Of a stretch of DNA of 64,000 nucleotides, positions 1 to 12,168 are shown in pieces; the stretch's first letter is position 1; every line of letters starts with the position of its first letter. A model generated the notes under the pieces. It ran no database searches. It was not told the origin of the DNA and saw only the letters and a list, made by a program, of their open reading frames with translations. The stretch spans positions 14,473 to 78,472 of the forward strand of contig JADJMA010000030.1 in the NCBI GenBank assembly GCA_016709845.1, in the 5' to 3' direction. This stretch comes from Flammeovirgaceae bacterium (lineage in GTDB: Bacteria; Bacteroidota; Bacteroidia; Cytophagales; Cyclobacteriaceae). Position numbers and translations under genes: made by a program.

Positions 1-2427
1 TATAAATTTAAGTACGAGCAATGGCGTGGCAGGTGCTACGTATAGCTGGACAGTTGTTCAGAGCAATGTAAGCGGAGCAACTTCAGGCTTCGGCACGAGT
101 ATCAATCAGACGTTAACGGCAACAACAAGCAACGCAGGCACGGCCACGTATACAATCACACCCAATGCAAATGGTTGCAATGGCACACCGATAGTAGTGG
201 TGGTAACCGTTAACCCAACTCCGAATGTGGTAGCGTTACCTGCGAGTCAGACGATTTGCAGCGGAGCAACAACAGGCATTGCCTTAGGCACCACGAATGG
301 TGTTGCGGGCGCGACTTACAGCTGGACACGCGTAGATGCAGGTGTAAGCGGAGTGCTGGGAGGATCAGGCGCAGCGATTAATGAAACCTTAACCGCGACC
401 GGCTCGACAGCAGGGACAGCTACGTATACAATTACACCAACTGTTGGCCTTTGCCCTGGCGTTCCGATTACAGTAATCGTAACGGTTAATCCGTTACCGG
501 ATGTTGTTGCAGCCCCGGCATCACAAACCATTTGCAGTGGCACGACTTCAAATATAAATTTAAGTACGAGCAATGGTGTTGTGGGAGCTACGTATAGCTG
601 GACCGTTGTTCAGAGCAATGTAAGCGGAGCAACTTCAGGCTTCGGCACGAGTATCAATCAAAACTTAACGGCTACCACAAGTTCAGCGGGCACAGCCACG
701 TATACGATCACACCAGCAGCGAATGGTTGTAACGGTACACCGATTGTTGTTGTGGTAACCGTTAACCCGGCTCCTAATGTAGTGGCGTCACCTGCGAGTC
801 AGACTATTTGTAGTGGAGCAACTACAGGCATTGCTTTAAGCACAACGAATGGAGTTGCAGGCGCAACATATAGCTGGACGCGTGTAGATGCAGGTATAAG
901 CGGAGTGTTGTTTGGATCAGGCGCTACGATTAATGAGACCTTAACTGCGACCGGCTCTACTACAGGTACAGCTACTTATACCATCACGCCAAGTGTTGGT
1001 GGTTGCAATGGAGTTCCGATAACAGTAATCGTAACCGTTAATCCGTTACCGGATGTTGTAGCGGCTCCAATTGCAGAGGCGATCTGCAGTGGTGCGACTT
1101 CGAATATAAATTTAAGTACGAGCAATGGCGTTGCAGGCGCTACGTATAGCTGGACCGTTGTTCAGAGCAATGTAAGCGGAGCAACCTCAGGCTTTGGCAC
1201 GAGCATCAATCAGACGTTAACAGCAACGACAAGCAACGCAGGCACGGCCACATATACAATCACACCAAATGCAAATGGCTGTAACGGCACACCGATAGTA
1301 GTGGTAGTAACCGTTAACCCGGCTCCGAATGTCGTAGCGTCACCTGCGAGTCAGACGATTTGCAGCGGAGCAACAACAGGCGTTGCGTTGAGCACTACGA
1401 ATGGCGTTGCAGGCGCAACTTATAGCTGGACACGCGTAGATGCAGGCGTAAGTGGAGTACTGGTTGGATCAGGTGCAGCGATCAATGAAACCTTAACTGC
1501 GACCGGCTCGACAGCGGGCACAGCTACTTATACCATCACGCCAAGTGTTGGTGGTTGCAATGGAGTTCCGATCAACGTAATTGTAACCGTTAATCCGTTA
1601 CCGGATGTTGTTGCTACTCCGAATGCAGAGGCGATCTGCAGTGGAGCGACCTCGAATATAAATTTAAGTACGAGCAATGGTGTTGCAGGCGCTACCTATA
1701 GCTGGACGGTTGTGCAGAGCAATGTAAGCGGAGCGACTTCAGGCTTTGGTGCGAGCATCAACCAGACGTTAACAGCAACGACAAGTTCAGCGGGCACGGC
1801 CACATATACCATCACACCAGCAGCCAATGGTTGCAACGGTACACCGATAGTAGTAGTAGTAACCGTTAACCCAGCTCCCAATGTCGTAGCGTTACCTGCG
1901 AGTCAGACGATTTGCAGTGGTGCAACAACAGGCATTGCGTTGAGCACCACGAATGGTGTTGCAGGCGCGACTTATAGCTGGACACGCGTAGATGCAGGCG
2001 TAAGCGGAGTACTGGTTGGATCAGGCGCAGCGATCAATGAAAGCTTAACAGCGACCGGCTCTACACCAGGAACAGCTACTTATACCATTACACCAACAGT
2101 TGGCCTTTGCCCTGGCACTCCGATCACGGTAATCGTAACGGTTAATCCGTTACCGGATGTAGTTGCGGCTCCGAATGCAGAGGCGATCTGCAGTGGCGCA
2201 ACCTCGAATATAAATTTAAGTACGAGCAATGGTGTTGCAGGTGCTACGTATAGCTGGACAGTTATTCAGAGCAACGTAAGCGGAGCGACTTCGGGCTTTG
2301 GAGCGAGCATCAATCAGACATTAACCGCGACTACGAGCAGTGCCGGTACCGCTGCGTATACGATCACGCCAGCAGCGAATGGTTGTAACGGCACCCCGAT
2401 AGTAGTGGTAGTAACAGTAAGTCCGAA
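1..2427 (+). repeat. 552-bp tandem coding repeat, about 4.4 copies
   Basis: The string TATAAATTTAAGTACGAGCA recurs at 1, 553, 1105, 1657 and 2209, an exact 552-bp period (184 codons). Each period encodes two related 92-residue modules, one carrying TRVDAG and one carrying VVQSNVSGATSGFG. Copies are nearly identical at DNA level, including synonymous sites, which points to recent duplication or gene conversion. The array continues left of the window. It is protein-coding and is not a CRISPR array. Confidence 0.97.
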
Positions 2428-5400
2428 ACCAGTAATTACAAATACGGCACTTCAATTATTAACAACAATCTGTAGCAACACTGCCTTAAACTTTACACCT
2501 GTTTCAACTACTGATCCTGCTACAATTTATGCCTGGACAAGTGCTGTTAGTGGAAGTACATTTACAGGAGTTTCATTAAGTGGAACTGGTGCAATTACGG
2601 ATACACCAGTTAATACAGGAAATACTATTGGTTATGTAACTTATACGATTACACAGAAGTAGCTGGTTGTTTTGGAAATCCTGTCAACTATGTTGTTACG
2701 GTATTTCCAACCCCAACAGCGGATGGTTCTGATATAATTATTTGCAGCGGGCATAATGCAGTAGTGTCAATCAACGCTATGCCCAATAATGTTACAGGTA
2801 CTACATTTAGTTGGGTGGCTGTGCCTTCAGCAAATGTACTTGGTGCAGTAAACGGTAACGGATCCACCATTAGCCAAACATTATCATTAACTGACTTCAC
2901 AACAGGCACTGTCGTTTATCAGATTACACCTTCTGCCAATGGTTGCAATGGTGCGATAAAAAATATTACAGTTACGATTAACCCGCTTCCTACTGTGGAT
3001 GCAGGAGTTGATTATCAAGTATGTGAACCAACTGTTATTCCTGTAAGTGGACTTATTGGAGGTGCTGCTACCTCGGGTATATGGACAATTGTGACAGGTG
3101 TTGGAAGTATCTCTGCCAGTACGGTAACTGGTAACACAGTGACAGCAAATTATACGGTTAACCCTGCAGATATTGCTACAACAATCGTATTAAAATTGGA
3201 ATCTAACGATCCGGATTTGGCCGGTCCTTGTGCAGTGGCTTCTGATTTGCTCAATATTCAAATTAACAGAATGCCTACGGTTACTGTTCCTGCTGATTTT
3301 GTGGTTTGTGAACCAGCGAATTTATTAGCTACACCAATAAGTTTAAGTGGAACGATTGGTGGCAGCGCAACAACAGGTTTATGGAGTATTGTTTCAGGAG
3401 CAGGGTCTTTAGGGGCTTCCAATCTGTGGGTGCTCTGGTAAACTCACAATACACCATTGATGCCTCTGATATAGGAACAACCATTACATTAAGATTAACC
3501 ACCAATGATCCGGATGGTCCTAGTGGGCCGTGTATCGAAGAGTTTAAGGATATTAATATTACAATAAATCAAGCTGTGGTTGTTTCTGCTGGTTCAGACT
3601 TACAATTATGCCGGGATACTCCATCTATCTTGTTGCAGGGTTCACAATCGGGTGCTCCTACAACATTGGCCTGGAGCGGGGGCTTAGGTTTATTTTCAGA
3701 CCCAACGATAGCGCAACCACTATACTCATTCAATAATCCAACTGAAGTAAATACAACGGTGGTGTTAACCCTAACAGCCCTTGATCCTGATGGGGCAGGA
3801 CCTTGTACGGCCGTTTCAGATCAAATGAATTTAAAGATCAATCCATTGCCGGTTGTCGTGTATACAGGACTCCCTCCAGGTTCTCCTGCGTCCTTGGCAG
3901 AAAATGGTCCGCCTATTACGCTTACAGGAAATTTAGCTGGAGGTGCATTTACCATCCTTCCAACATCATCTTTTATTGGTAGCACATTTATTAATGTTGT
4001 AGATAGGGCAGTGTTTGATCCAAGTGCAGCCGACCTGGGTTCTAATTTTATAAAGTACACATATACCGATGGTAATGGTTGTACAAACTTTGACGAGCAG
4101 GAAGTATTCATTAATCCCGTTACTACTATTGACTTTGCCGTTCAGGGGGCAGTACTAAACGGAAGTGGAGAGTTTGAACTTTGTTCTGATTTAGGTTTGG
4201 TTAAATTACTTGGTTTCCCTGTTCCTGCTGATGGCTTTCCACCAGAGACGCAATTCACCTCAGAAGGGCCTAATGCTGCTAATATGACAATCGTTAAGAT
4301 TGGTCCCGATTATTTTATACAAACCAGCGGGTTATTATCAGACTCTTATAGAATCCGCTATACTTTTAAAAATCAATTTAACGCGATAACCTTTAAGGAA
4401 CGTACCATTAACTTCTTTGGAAGTCCAGTGTCATTGTTCTCATCGTCCAACAATTGTATTGTGAGTGATGTAGTGTTCACAGACAATTCACTAATCAATC
4501 CTTCTCCTTTCCCCGCTGCAATCACCAGTTGGCAGTGGTCCTTTGGTGACAATACTTTTAGCACAGATCAAAATCCATCAAAAAGATACACGGCTTCAGG
4601 TACGTATAATGTTGTTTTAAAAGTGACAACTAGTCAAGGTTGTTCGTCTACCAGTTCTCCTTATGTGCTGCGTGTAGGTGATGTACCGATTGTTGATTTT
4701 AGTTGGTCAGCTATTTGTAATAATGACAATACTTCATTCCAGGATAAAACTACTAAGGTAGTGGGCTCTGTTCCTCCCGGAATTAGTGTAATAACTGGCT
4801 ATACATGGAATTTTGGAGATGGGGATGTGTTGCCGGCAGGAGTAGGAACAATCCCAGCAGGTACTCATGGAGGCAGAACGTTCGGTACCTACAAAGATCC
4901 CCAACACAAATATGTTTCAAATGGTACCTATTCATCAACCCTTTTGGTTGATACGAATGATGGATGTTCGAATTCAAATACACAGAATGTATTTATCCTT
5001 CCATACAATACCGTTACGCCTATTGCCGGGGCTGAATATTTAGAAGGGTTCGAGTCTACAGACGGAGGTTGGATTGCTGAGGCATTTGATGCAACTAATT
5101 CAACTCCATTAAATATTATTAAGAGTGATACAAGTTGGATATGGGGAGCACCGGCTGGGGGAACGATTACCAGCGCAGCATCAGGAAGCAACGCCTGGTG
5201 GACCGGAAAAAATGCTAACACGTATTTCTCAAATGAAAACTCAGCAGTCAACGGGCCATGCTTCGACTTAACACAATTAAAGAGACCTATGATCGCTTTG
5301 GATTACTTCTCAGATACAGAAAAGAATCTGGACGGTTCTGTTCTTCAGTATTCCATTGATGGCGGACAATCGTGGCGCATTGTTGGTCCACCGGAGGGTC

Positions 5401-6515
5401 AATCAATTCGTGATGAAGGAATTAATTGGTTTAATGGAGTGGGGATTCTTTCCAATCCAGGATCACAACCAATTGGTAACTATGGATGGACCGATAGACA
5501 ATCGGCATGGAAGAATGCTCGATTCAATTTGGATATGGTACCTGCAGCAAATCGATCGCAAGTAAGATTGCGGATTGCATTTAGCAGTAATGATGGTAAT
5601 GCACCACCGACAGGGAATGAGACAGCCCCAGATGGTTTTGCCTTTGATAATTTCTTTGTTGGGGAAAATCACGGAATGTACTTGTTGAACATTTCACAAC
5701 CTCAACACTCACGGCAAGTACAAATGCAGATGCCTACCTGAATGGACTCTATCAACAACAGATTGATGATAGGGGAACATCTGATTTCCAGGACATTCAG
5801 TATCACGTTAATTTTTCAGGTACGGATCCACTTAACAAGGATAACCCAATAGATCCGGCCGCACGAGCACTTTATTTTGGTTCTTCGCAGCCCCCCCATA
5901 AGTGTTAAAATGATTATTACGGCTAAGCAAGACTTTAGTTCACCGGTAATATTCAATGTTGCTCTCGTTGAAAAAGATGTTAATGGTTTTATGAATGTTT
6001 TGCGTAAGAATTTATTTGGAAGTGATGGAAAAACAATCAGCCTCGGCTTTATTCAAAATCAGGATGTGGTCGCTGAAGTCTCCGATGTACGGATTGATGT
6101 ACCCATATCATCAGATCCAAATGGGCTTTTGTTAATAGGATATGTTCAGGATAAGAATACGAAAGAGATTTACCAATCGGTTGTTATCGATGGGCCTGTT
6201 AAAATTGGTGATCCGGTTGTTGGATTAGAGGATGAATTACCTTTACTCACTACGTTAAATAATATTCAGATGTTCCCGAACCCCGCTAACCATCATTTTA
6301 CCTTTGGTTTGCCGAGTGACGTTTATCCGGGCAGTCAGTGGAAGATAATTGATCAGCGTGGAGTGACTGTGCTAGAAGGTAATTTTGAGGGTGCAGTAAA
6401 TGGAATGAAGGAAATAAATGTAGAGGAACTTGCCAATGCCGTTTACTTTGTAGTAATGACAGGGCCTAAGGGTGGTACGGTTCGTAAGAAGTTGATGGTG
6501 ATGAATAGAAATTAA
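2..6515 (+). CDS. Giant T9SS-secreted PKD/Ig-like repeat protein, 3' part
   Basis: This is the C-terminal part of a very long cell-surface or secreted protein; its start lies before the window, because the frame is open from base 2. Positions 2-2430 encode about nine 92-residue beta-rich modules of two alternating types, each with an ICSG motif, a TYSW core and a closing VTVNP. Then come more diverged modules, two PKD domains near 4520-4980 (WSFGD, WNFGDG), and a lectin- or MAM-like domain near 5040-5670. The end (about 6260-6515) is a type IX sorting domain: FPNPA, a Gly/Asn-rich turn, and a final KKLMVMN. Frame changes lie near 2655, 3420, 5670 and in a C7 run at 5890; translation reads on across each, so I treat it as one gene. 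Likely role is adhesion or matrix; this is inference from the architecture. Its stop overlaps the stop of the convergent kinase gene. Confidence 0.88.
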
Positions 6516-8414
6516 GCGTAGGCTTTTAGTGACAGGATCACTTTAGATAGTGACTGACTTACTTCGGTAGCAAGGCTTTTAATGGTTTGTTCATCTCGAC
6601 TAGTTTTGGCTTCGTGTTCCAATAGGGCTATTTTTTCCTTAAGGTGGTGAATGCCCATAAGCGTAATACTCGGCTTAATCTTATGAACTACCTTAGCTAA
6701 ATGCTCCCAATTCTTCCGCTGCAATTGAATTTGAATTTCCTCAATTGTTTTGGGCATAGATTCGAGAAAGGTATTGATAATTTCTTGTATGAATTCCTGA
6801 TTATTATCGGAAGCCTTAATTAGATAGCTAAGATCAAATTCGCGAATACTCTTTTTTGCTTCCTGGGCAGGTTGGTTTTTTTCTTAAGTTTTGATCCCAG
6901 GTATCGGGTTAAGGTTTGTAGCAAATCTTCTTGCGTAAATGGTTTCGTAATGCAATCATTCATACCTGCGGCAATACACTTTTCAAAATCCTTTTGTGTG
7001 GCATTAGCGGTTAATGCAATAATGGGTACCTGACTTTTATTTGGATCACCTTTCCGGATTGCTTTGGTAGTTTCAAAACCATCCATCACCGGCATTTGAA
7101 TGTCCATGAGGATTGCATCAAATGCATTATTTCGAATTTTCTCCAGAGCAACAACTCCATTCTCGGCAGTTTCAAAATGACATCCCCACATTTTTAAGAT
7201 GCTGCTGGCGTAAAGTCGATTAATATCATTGTCTTCCACCAGTAGTATGGAGGCCCGCTTAAGTTGGGTAAAGTTGCGGGGTTTAATCATTCTGGCATCG
7301 GATTCGAATTCCTTTTTGCCCGTAACGTAAGGCAAGATAAAAGTGAAGGTTGAGCCTTCATTCTCTTTACTCACAACATTAATTGATCCGCCCTGTAGTT
7401 CCACCAATTGCTTAACGATGGTCAAGCCAAGCCCAGTACCACCATACTTTCTTGTTACACTGGCGTCTGCCTGACTAAAACTTTCAAAAATTGTTTGGAG
7501 TTTATCCTTTGGAATACCAATGCCGGTATCGGAAATATTGAATCGTAGATTGTAATTATTGCCTTTTACCTTGTCTGCTTTAACTTCAACCTTAATACTT
7601 CCTGCATGAGTGAATTTAATGGCATTACTAATTAGGTTGATTAGGATTTGATTAAGTCGAACAGGATCACCTACAAAAATTTTGTTAGCGTCTTTAGCTA
7701 AAATATAAGAGAGGTTAATTCCTTTTTCCGATGCTTGAACGCCAAACGTATCAATAAGCGAATGCAACAAGTCATTTAAATTGAATCCAATCTTTTCTAA
7801 TTGCAATTTTCCTGATTCTATACTGGCCAGGTCGAGGATATCATTAATGATAACCTTTAGATTATCCGCTGCACTTTTAATTGCATTAAGATAGGTTCGT
7901 TGTTCTTCCTTTGAAGGATTTTGACTCAATAATGAAGCCATTCCGGCAATACCATTGATTGGTGTGCGGATTTCATGACTGATATTAGCTAAAAATTGTT
8001 CTTTTGCTTTTTGTGCTCGTAGTAGTTCTTCGGCATCTTTCTTCCGTTGACTAATATCCCGACAGTCGAGAATAAGTCCTTCAATACCCTCCTTCTTTAG
8101 ATTCACAGAGTTGAATTCTAAGTATTTATATCCTTATCTCTGCATATAAATTGAAATTCGATAGACTTATTATAAGCGCGCCTGGTGCTTTTGTTAAACT
8201 CCTTTTTAAAATCAGCAAGCAGGTGAGCGGGCAGATAATCAAAAAAGTTTTTACCTACCAATCCCGATGTTTTATAACCGAGTGTTTCCTGAACGGAGTG
8301 ATTGTGATACAGAATCGCGCCCTCATAGTTCACAATAAAAATTATATCAGATCCGTCATCTACAACAGATTTATAGAATAATCCTTTTTTGACATACGTG
8401 GCTAATGACTTCAT
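6512..8414 (-). CDS. Hybrid sensor histidine kinase (PAS-HisKA-HATPase-REC-Hpt)
   Basis: A phosphorelay kinase of about 630 residues with no obvious membrane segment, so probably cytoplasmic. In order: a PAS domain at the N-terminus (GSDIIFIVNYEGAILYHN), a HisKA box with the phospho-acceptor in ISHEIRTPING, an ATPase with N, G1 and G2 boxes (NLISNAIKF, DTGIGIP, GGTGLGL), a receiver domain (LLVEDN, DAILMDIQMPVMDG), and a C-terminal Hpt domain with HKIKPSITLMG. The frame breaks near 8120 (PAS to kinase) and in a T7 run near 6890 (receiver to Hpt). Reading the shifted frame restores the missing Hpt helices, so it is one gene. It begins one base after the stop of the sigma-54 regulator gene and is surely co-transcribed with it. 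The signal is unknown. Confidence 0.9.
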
Positions 8415-8415
8415 C

Positions 8416-9777
8416 TTAAATTCCTTTAGACTCCATTTCTTTTAAGTACCTGTAGATAGAAGATTTTCCAATATCTAGTTTTCGAGCAACTTCAAGAACA
8501 TTATTATCATACTTGGTGAGATAATTTCTGATTATATGATACGTGTAATCTTGCAAGGTCATTTCTTTTGAAGTAAAGGACTCTTCGCGAACAGGAGTAT
8601 TGAAGGTAATATCCTTAGCTTGAATTTCATTATCACTACGCATAACCACCGCCAGTTCCATAATAGACTTAAGCTCTCGCACATTACCTGGAAATGAATA
8701 TTGAAGCAATTTTTCCTGAGCACTCGCTCCGATTTTTATATTTCTAAGATCATTCTCTTTCGCAAACTGTTCAATGAAAAATTTAGCAAGGAGAGGAATA
8801 TCTTTATCCCGATCCCGCAAAGGAGGGAGGTTTATGGGTAATCCGAGTAAGCGATAATAAAGGTCCTCGCGGAAGCGACCCTGCCTGACTTCTTCCAGTA
8901 AGTTTCGATGCGTGGCAACAATTACACGTACATCAAGCTTAATAATTTGGTTGCCGCCAATGCGGGCTAATTCTTTTTCCTGTAGTATCCGTAGAAGTTT
9001 GGATTGAACGTTCAAATCCATTTCACCAATCTCATCTAGAAAAATAGTTCCTCCTTCAGCCTCTTCAAATTTTCCTATCCGTCTTGTGGCAGCACCCGTA
9101 AACGCACCTTTTTCATGCCCGAACAATTCGCTTTCAATAAGATCTTTGGGTATAGCTGCAACATTAACAGCAATCAAGGCCTTGTTTTTCCTTTTAGAAT
9201 TGTAGTGAATAGCCTTGGCAATTAATTCCTTGCCAGTTCCTGTTTCTCCGGTGATAGAAACCGTGATTTGAGTTGTGACTGCCTTTTCGATTAAATCGAA
9301 AACTTTTTTAATGGCATCACTGGTTCCAACAATACTTTTTTCAAAATCGTACTTTGTTGTGATCTCATGCTTTAACCGATCTATTTCTCTTATGAGCGTA
9401 GTTTTGTTAATGGCATTTTTGATTGAATTTAAGATGAGATCTTTCGTCTCTTCATTTTTACTGATATAATCAAAGGCTCCTGCTTTTAAAAGCCCCACCG
9501 CTGTACCAATTTTTTCCTGCGCTGAAATGATGATTACACTAATATCGGGATCAAATTCTTTTATGGATCTCAATACTTTCTCACCTTCCATATCTGGTAA
9601 CGAATAATCGAGCGTAATAATAGAAGGCTTTTTATGGAGATGGTCTATACACTCTTTTCCGGTAGCGTAAAACTGAGGCTCGAAATCAGGATTTAGGCTT
9701 AAAACATATTTTAGAAATTTAGTGTAGGCCGGATCGTCCTCTACAACAAATATTCTAACTGGCTCTTTTTCGTACAT
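8416..9777 (-). CDS. NtrC-family sigma-54 response regulator
   Basis: Intact, 453 residues. The receiver domain (1-120) has acidic residues VEDD and the phospho-acceptor Asp57 in ITLDYS. The AAA+ domain (about 147-375) has Walker A GETGTGKE (177-184), the sigma-54 contact loop GAFTGA (224-229) and Walker B GTIFLDEIG (243-251). A Fis-type helix-turn-helix sits at the C-terminus (about 415-453, ARKLDIGKSSIYRYL). Family knowledge: phosphorylation drives oligomerisation and ATP-dependent opening of sigma-54 promoters. The regulator gene precedes the hybrid kinase by one base, so the kinase is the likely partner. Targets cannot be read from the window. Confidence 0.95.
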   Translation of the reverse strand: MYEKEPVRIFVVEDDPAYTKFLKYVLSLNPDFEPQFYATGKECIDHLHKKPSIITLDYSLPDMEGEKVLRSIKEFDPDISVIIISAQEKIGTAVGLLKAGAFDYISKNEETKDLILNSIKNAINKTTLIREIDRLKHEITTKYDFEKSIVGTSDAIKKVFDLIEKAVTTQITVSITGETGTGKELIAKAIHYNSKRKNKALIAVNVAAIPKDLIESELFGHEKGAFTGAATRRIGKFEEAEGGTIFLDEIGEMDLNVQSKLLRILQEKELARIGGNQIIKLDVRVIVATHRNLLEEVRQGRFREDLYYRLLGLPINLPPLRDRDKDIPLLAKFFIEQFAKENDLRNIKIGASAQEKLLQYSFPGNVRELKSIMELAVVMRSDNEIQAKDITFNTPVREESFTSKEMTLQDYTYHIIRNYLTKYDNNVLEVARKLDIGKSSIYRYLKEMESKGI

Positions 9778-9895
9778 CCGTTGGCTCTTTGGAATTTAGA
9801 CTAAAAGATAATGCTGAGATTTGAACAAAATATTTGAAATTTACGCTAATTCCTGATAGTTAATAAAATGACTTCACTCTTTTTAATAAATAAAT

Positions 9896-10365
9896 ATGAT
9901 TCAAGAATTTGATGAACTCAGCCAGGCAGAAATAGAATTGATGCATCAGGCTCCTATCCTGGTTTGTATTCTAATAGCGGGGGCTGACGATCACATTGAT
10001 AATCGGGAAATTAAAAAAGCACTTGCACTAACCGAAAAAAACAAAAGCGAGCGAAATCTCATCTTCTTGATTTTTATAAAGAAGTAGGCGAGGATTTTGA
10101 GGACAAGCTGAAAATTGTAATTCAAGGCTTTCCGAGTACAGGAAGAGTCACGGACACCCTTATTAAAAGAATCGTTAACTCAATTGAACCCTAATCTTGA
10201 AAAAAATTGATCAGGAATTTTGCAAATGAATTTTACAAGAGCTTGCTTGAGATTGCCTCCGAGATTGCCAAATCTTCTGGTGGCTTACTTGGCCTTAATT
10301 CTGTTGGCGATGAGGAAGCTGAGCATATGGGTTTATCTATGCTAAAAGATCCTGCCAAGTATTAG
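9896..10365 (+). CDS. Small TerB-like protein (frameshifted)
   Basis: About 155 residues when read through two frame changes, near 10045 and in an A7 run near 10193. The N-terminus (LSQAEIELMHQAPILVCILI, then AGADDHIDNREIKKA) has the look of a TerB-like all-helical domain with an acidic DDHID stretch. The C-terminal half ends with an Asp/Glu-rich tail and a Gly-rich SSGGLLGLNSVGDEEAEHM. There is no signal peptide. The stop is 4 bp before the rhomboid gene, so the two form an operon. TerB assignment is by pattern only; the function in this lineage is unknown. Confidence 0.6.
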
Positions 10366-10369
10366 AAAC

Positions 10370-10939
10370 ATGCCAACTCGGGAAAAGCGCTTTTTTGGAA
10401 GTTCAGTAGTTCCTTTTAGATTGGTATTCATCATGTGGCTTTCATTCAGTATCCAATTCTTCTACCACATCGACCTCGGTTTTTTAGGAATTAAACCCCG
10501 CACTGCAGAGGGCTTGATTGGAATATTCACCGCCCCCATGATTCACGGTAATTATATGCACCTGTTATCCAACACAGTGCCACTTTTATTTTTAGGTACC
10601 ATACTATTCTTCTTTTATGAAAGTATAGGAGGGATCGTATTTTTTCGCTGTTACTTCATCACCAATATTTTAGTTTGGATTTTTAGCCCAAGGTTGTCTT
10701 ATCATATTGGAGCGAGTGGACTGATTTACGGACTGGCTGCGTTCTTGATTTGTTATGGACTCTTAAAGCAGGATTTTGTGTCACTCATTGTATCGACTTT
10801 TGTTTTCTTTATTTATGGAGGAATATTTTTAGCCGGAATCTTACCCAGTGATCCTCGCATTTCGTGGGAGTCTCATTTAGCAGGGGCTTTGGTAGGCATG
10901 GTAACAGCGTTTAACTTGGCACAAAAACGAAAGGGCTAA
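10370..10939 (+). CDS. Rhomboid-family intramembrane serine protease
   Basis: Intact, 189 residues with about six hydrophobic membrane segments. Rhomboid hallmarks are visible: HGNYMHLLSN near residues 60-69 in the loop and second helix, the nucleophile Ser in GASGLIYG (about 115-122), and the catalytic His in WESHLAGALVG near 165. Family knowledge: Ser-His dyad cleavage of transmembrane substrates inside the inner membrane. The substrate is not predictable here. The stop codon TAA overlaps the ATG of holA (TAATG), which implies translational coupling. Confidence 0.92.
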   Translation: MPTREKRFFGSSVVPFRLVFIMWLSFSIQFFYHIDLGFLGIKPRTAEGLIGIFTAPMIHGNYMHLLSNTVPLLFLGTILFFFYESIGGIVFFRCYFITNILVWIFSPRLSYHIGASGLIYGLAAFLICYGLLKQDFVSLIVSTFVFFIYGGIFLAGILPSDPRISWESHLAGALVGMVTAFNLAQKRKG

Positions 10940-11961
10940 TGGATTCTGGAGCTAAGAAAATAATGGATCGAATACAGGCAGGTAAGTTTGATCCCGTATA
11001 TGTTTTACAAGGCGAAGAGACTTACTATATCGATTTGATTTCCAATTATATAGAGGCTAATGCTTTAAGTGAGACTGATAAAGGATTTAATCAGGTAGTA
11101 TTATATGGTAAGGATGTCACTGTGGCTACTATCCTTACTCATGCAAAGCGGTTTCCTATGATGGCTGACCGTCAGGTGGTCATTGTAAAAGAAGCACAAG
11201 AGATTCAGGATTTACAAAAAGAAACAGGTTCTAAACTTTTACTGGATTATCTGGCCCGTCCGTTATCATCAACCATTTTGGTCATGTGCCATAAGCATAA
11301 GACGTTAGATAAAAGGCGCGAGTTAGGTAAGAAGATTGATCAGCTTGCTGTTTCAGCAGCCTTTAAGAAACCATATGAAAACCATTTGGGCGAATTTATT
11401 ACGGGATACCTAAAAGGGAAGGGGAAGCAAATTGAAGATAGTGCTGCGCGGATATTGGCCGAATATGTTGGAAACGACTTAAACCGACTGGCCAACGAAA
11501 TTGATAAAGTATTGATAGCTGTGCCTGCCAATGAACCGATATCAGCCGAACACGTAATGAGTCAGGTGGGAATCAGCAAAGAGTATAATATTTTTGAACT
11601 TCAAAAAGCACTTATTCGAAGAGACCTATTTCAGGTTTCTAAAATTGTAAATTATTTTGAGGCCAATACCAAGAAGAATCCGGTAATACCCATGATTGCA
11701 TTTTTGTATTCATTCTTTAGTAAGTTATTGGTAGCTTATTCAACCAGCGATAGAAGTGAAAGAGGATTAGTTACCGCTCTAAAAATCAGTCCATTTGCTG
11801 TCAAGGATTACAGTGCTGCTTTGAATCATTTCTCATTGGATAAAGTTATAACGGGTATCTCACTTTTAAAGCAAGCAGACTTGAAATTAAAAGGTGTTGA
11901 CTCGGGGAGCACCGGTGAAGGACAGATATTGAAAGAGGTGATCTTTCGCCTTATGATGTAA
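10939..11961 (+). CDS. holA: DNA polymerase III subunit delta
   Basis: Intact, 340 residues, the usual length for HolA. Recognised by the N-terminal ATPase-like fold start (DPVYVLQGEETYYID), the middle helix segment LAEYVGNDLNRLANEIDKV, and the C-terminal clamp-loader collar (KLKGVDSGSTGEGQILKEVIFRLM). It loads the sliding clamp as part of the DnaX complex. The start is fixed by the TAATG overlap with the rhomboid gene. Between this gene and the next (11962-12168) I see only AT-rich sequence with a weak CCATGCA/TGCATGG inverted repeat at 12070-12102. Confidence 0.9.
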   Translation: MDSGAKKIMDRIQAGKFDPVYVLQGEETYYIDLISNYIEANALSETDKGFNQVVLYGKDVTVATILTHAKRFPMMADRQVVIVKEAQEIQDLQKETGSKLLLDYLARPLSSTILVMCHKHKTLDKRRELGKKIDQLAVSAAFKKPYENHLGEFITGYLKGKGKQIEDSAARILAEYVGNDLNRLANEIDKVLIAVPANEPISAEHVMSQVGISKEYNIFELQKALIRRDLFQVSKIVNYFEANTKKNPVIPMIAFLYSFFSKLLVAYSTSDRSERGLVTALKISPFAVKDYSAALNHFSLDKVITGISLLKQADLKLKGVDSGSTGEGQILKEVIFRLMM

Positions 11962-12168
11962 TCAAGCGTAATTTTTTCGTGCTCACAATTGCGGAATAAT
12001 TCTTGTTTAGATTTTATCATTCTCAAACAGAAATGATGAAGTTATCGCAAAGAGTTAGTAGCTTTGAGTCCATGCAATCCATTTTTTTAACTTTATGCAT
12101 GGAAAGTATTTTTTAAACTTAGTTCTACAATATTTTTTGACTTTGTCAGTTTTACCAAAAAAGTCTTG

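Noticed and set aside
316..573. Open frames on the minus strand inside the adhesin (also 1696-1881, 2688-2909, 3821-4111)
   Set aside because: They mirror the repeat frame and lack start signals; they are shadows of the plus-strand repeat codons.
1..2427. Regular repeats suggestive of a CRISPR array
   Set aside because: The period is 552 bp, the repeats are fully coding and there are no short unique spacers.
12070..12102. Inverted repeat CCATGCA/TGCATGG
   Set aside because: The 19-nt spacer and lack of T-run or conserved context make it too weak to call as a regulatory site.
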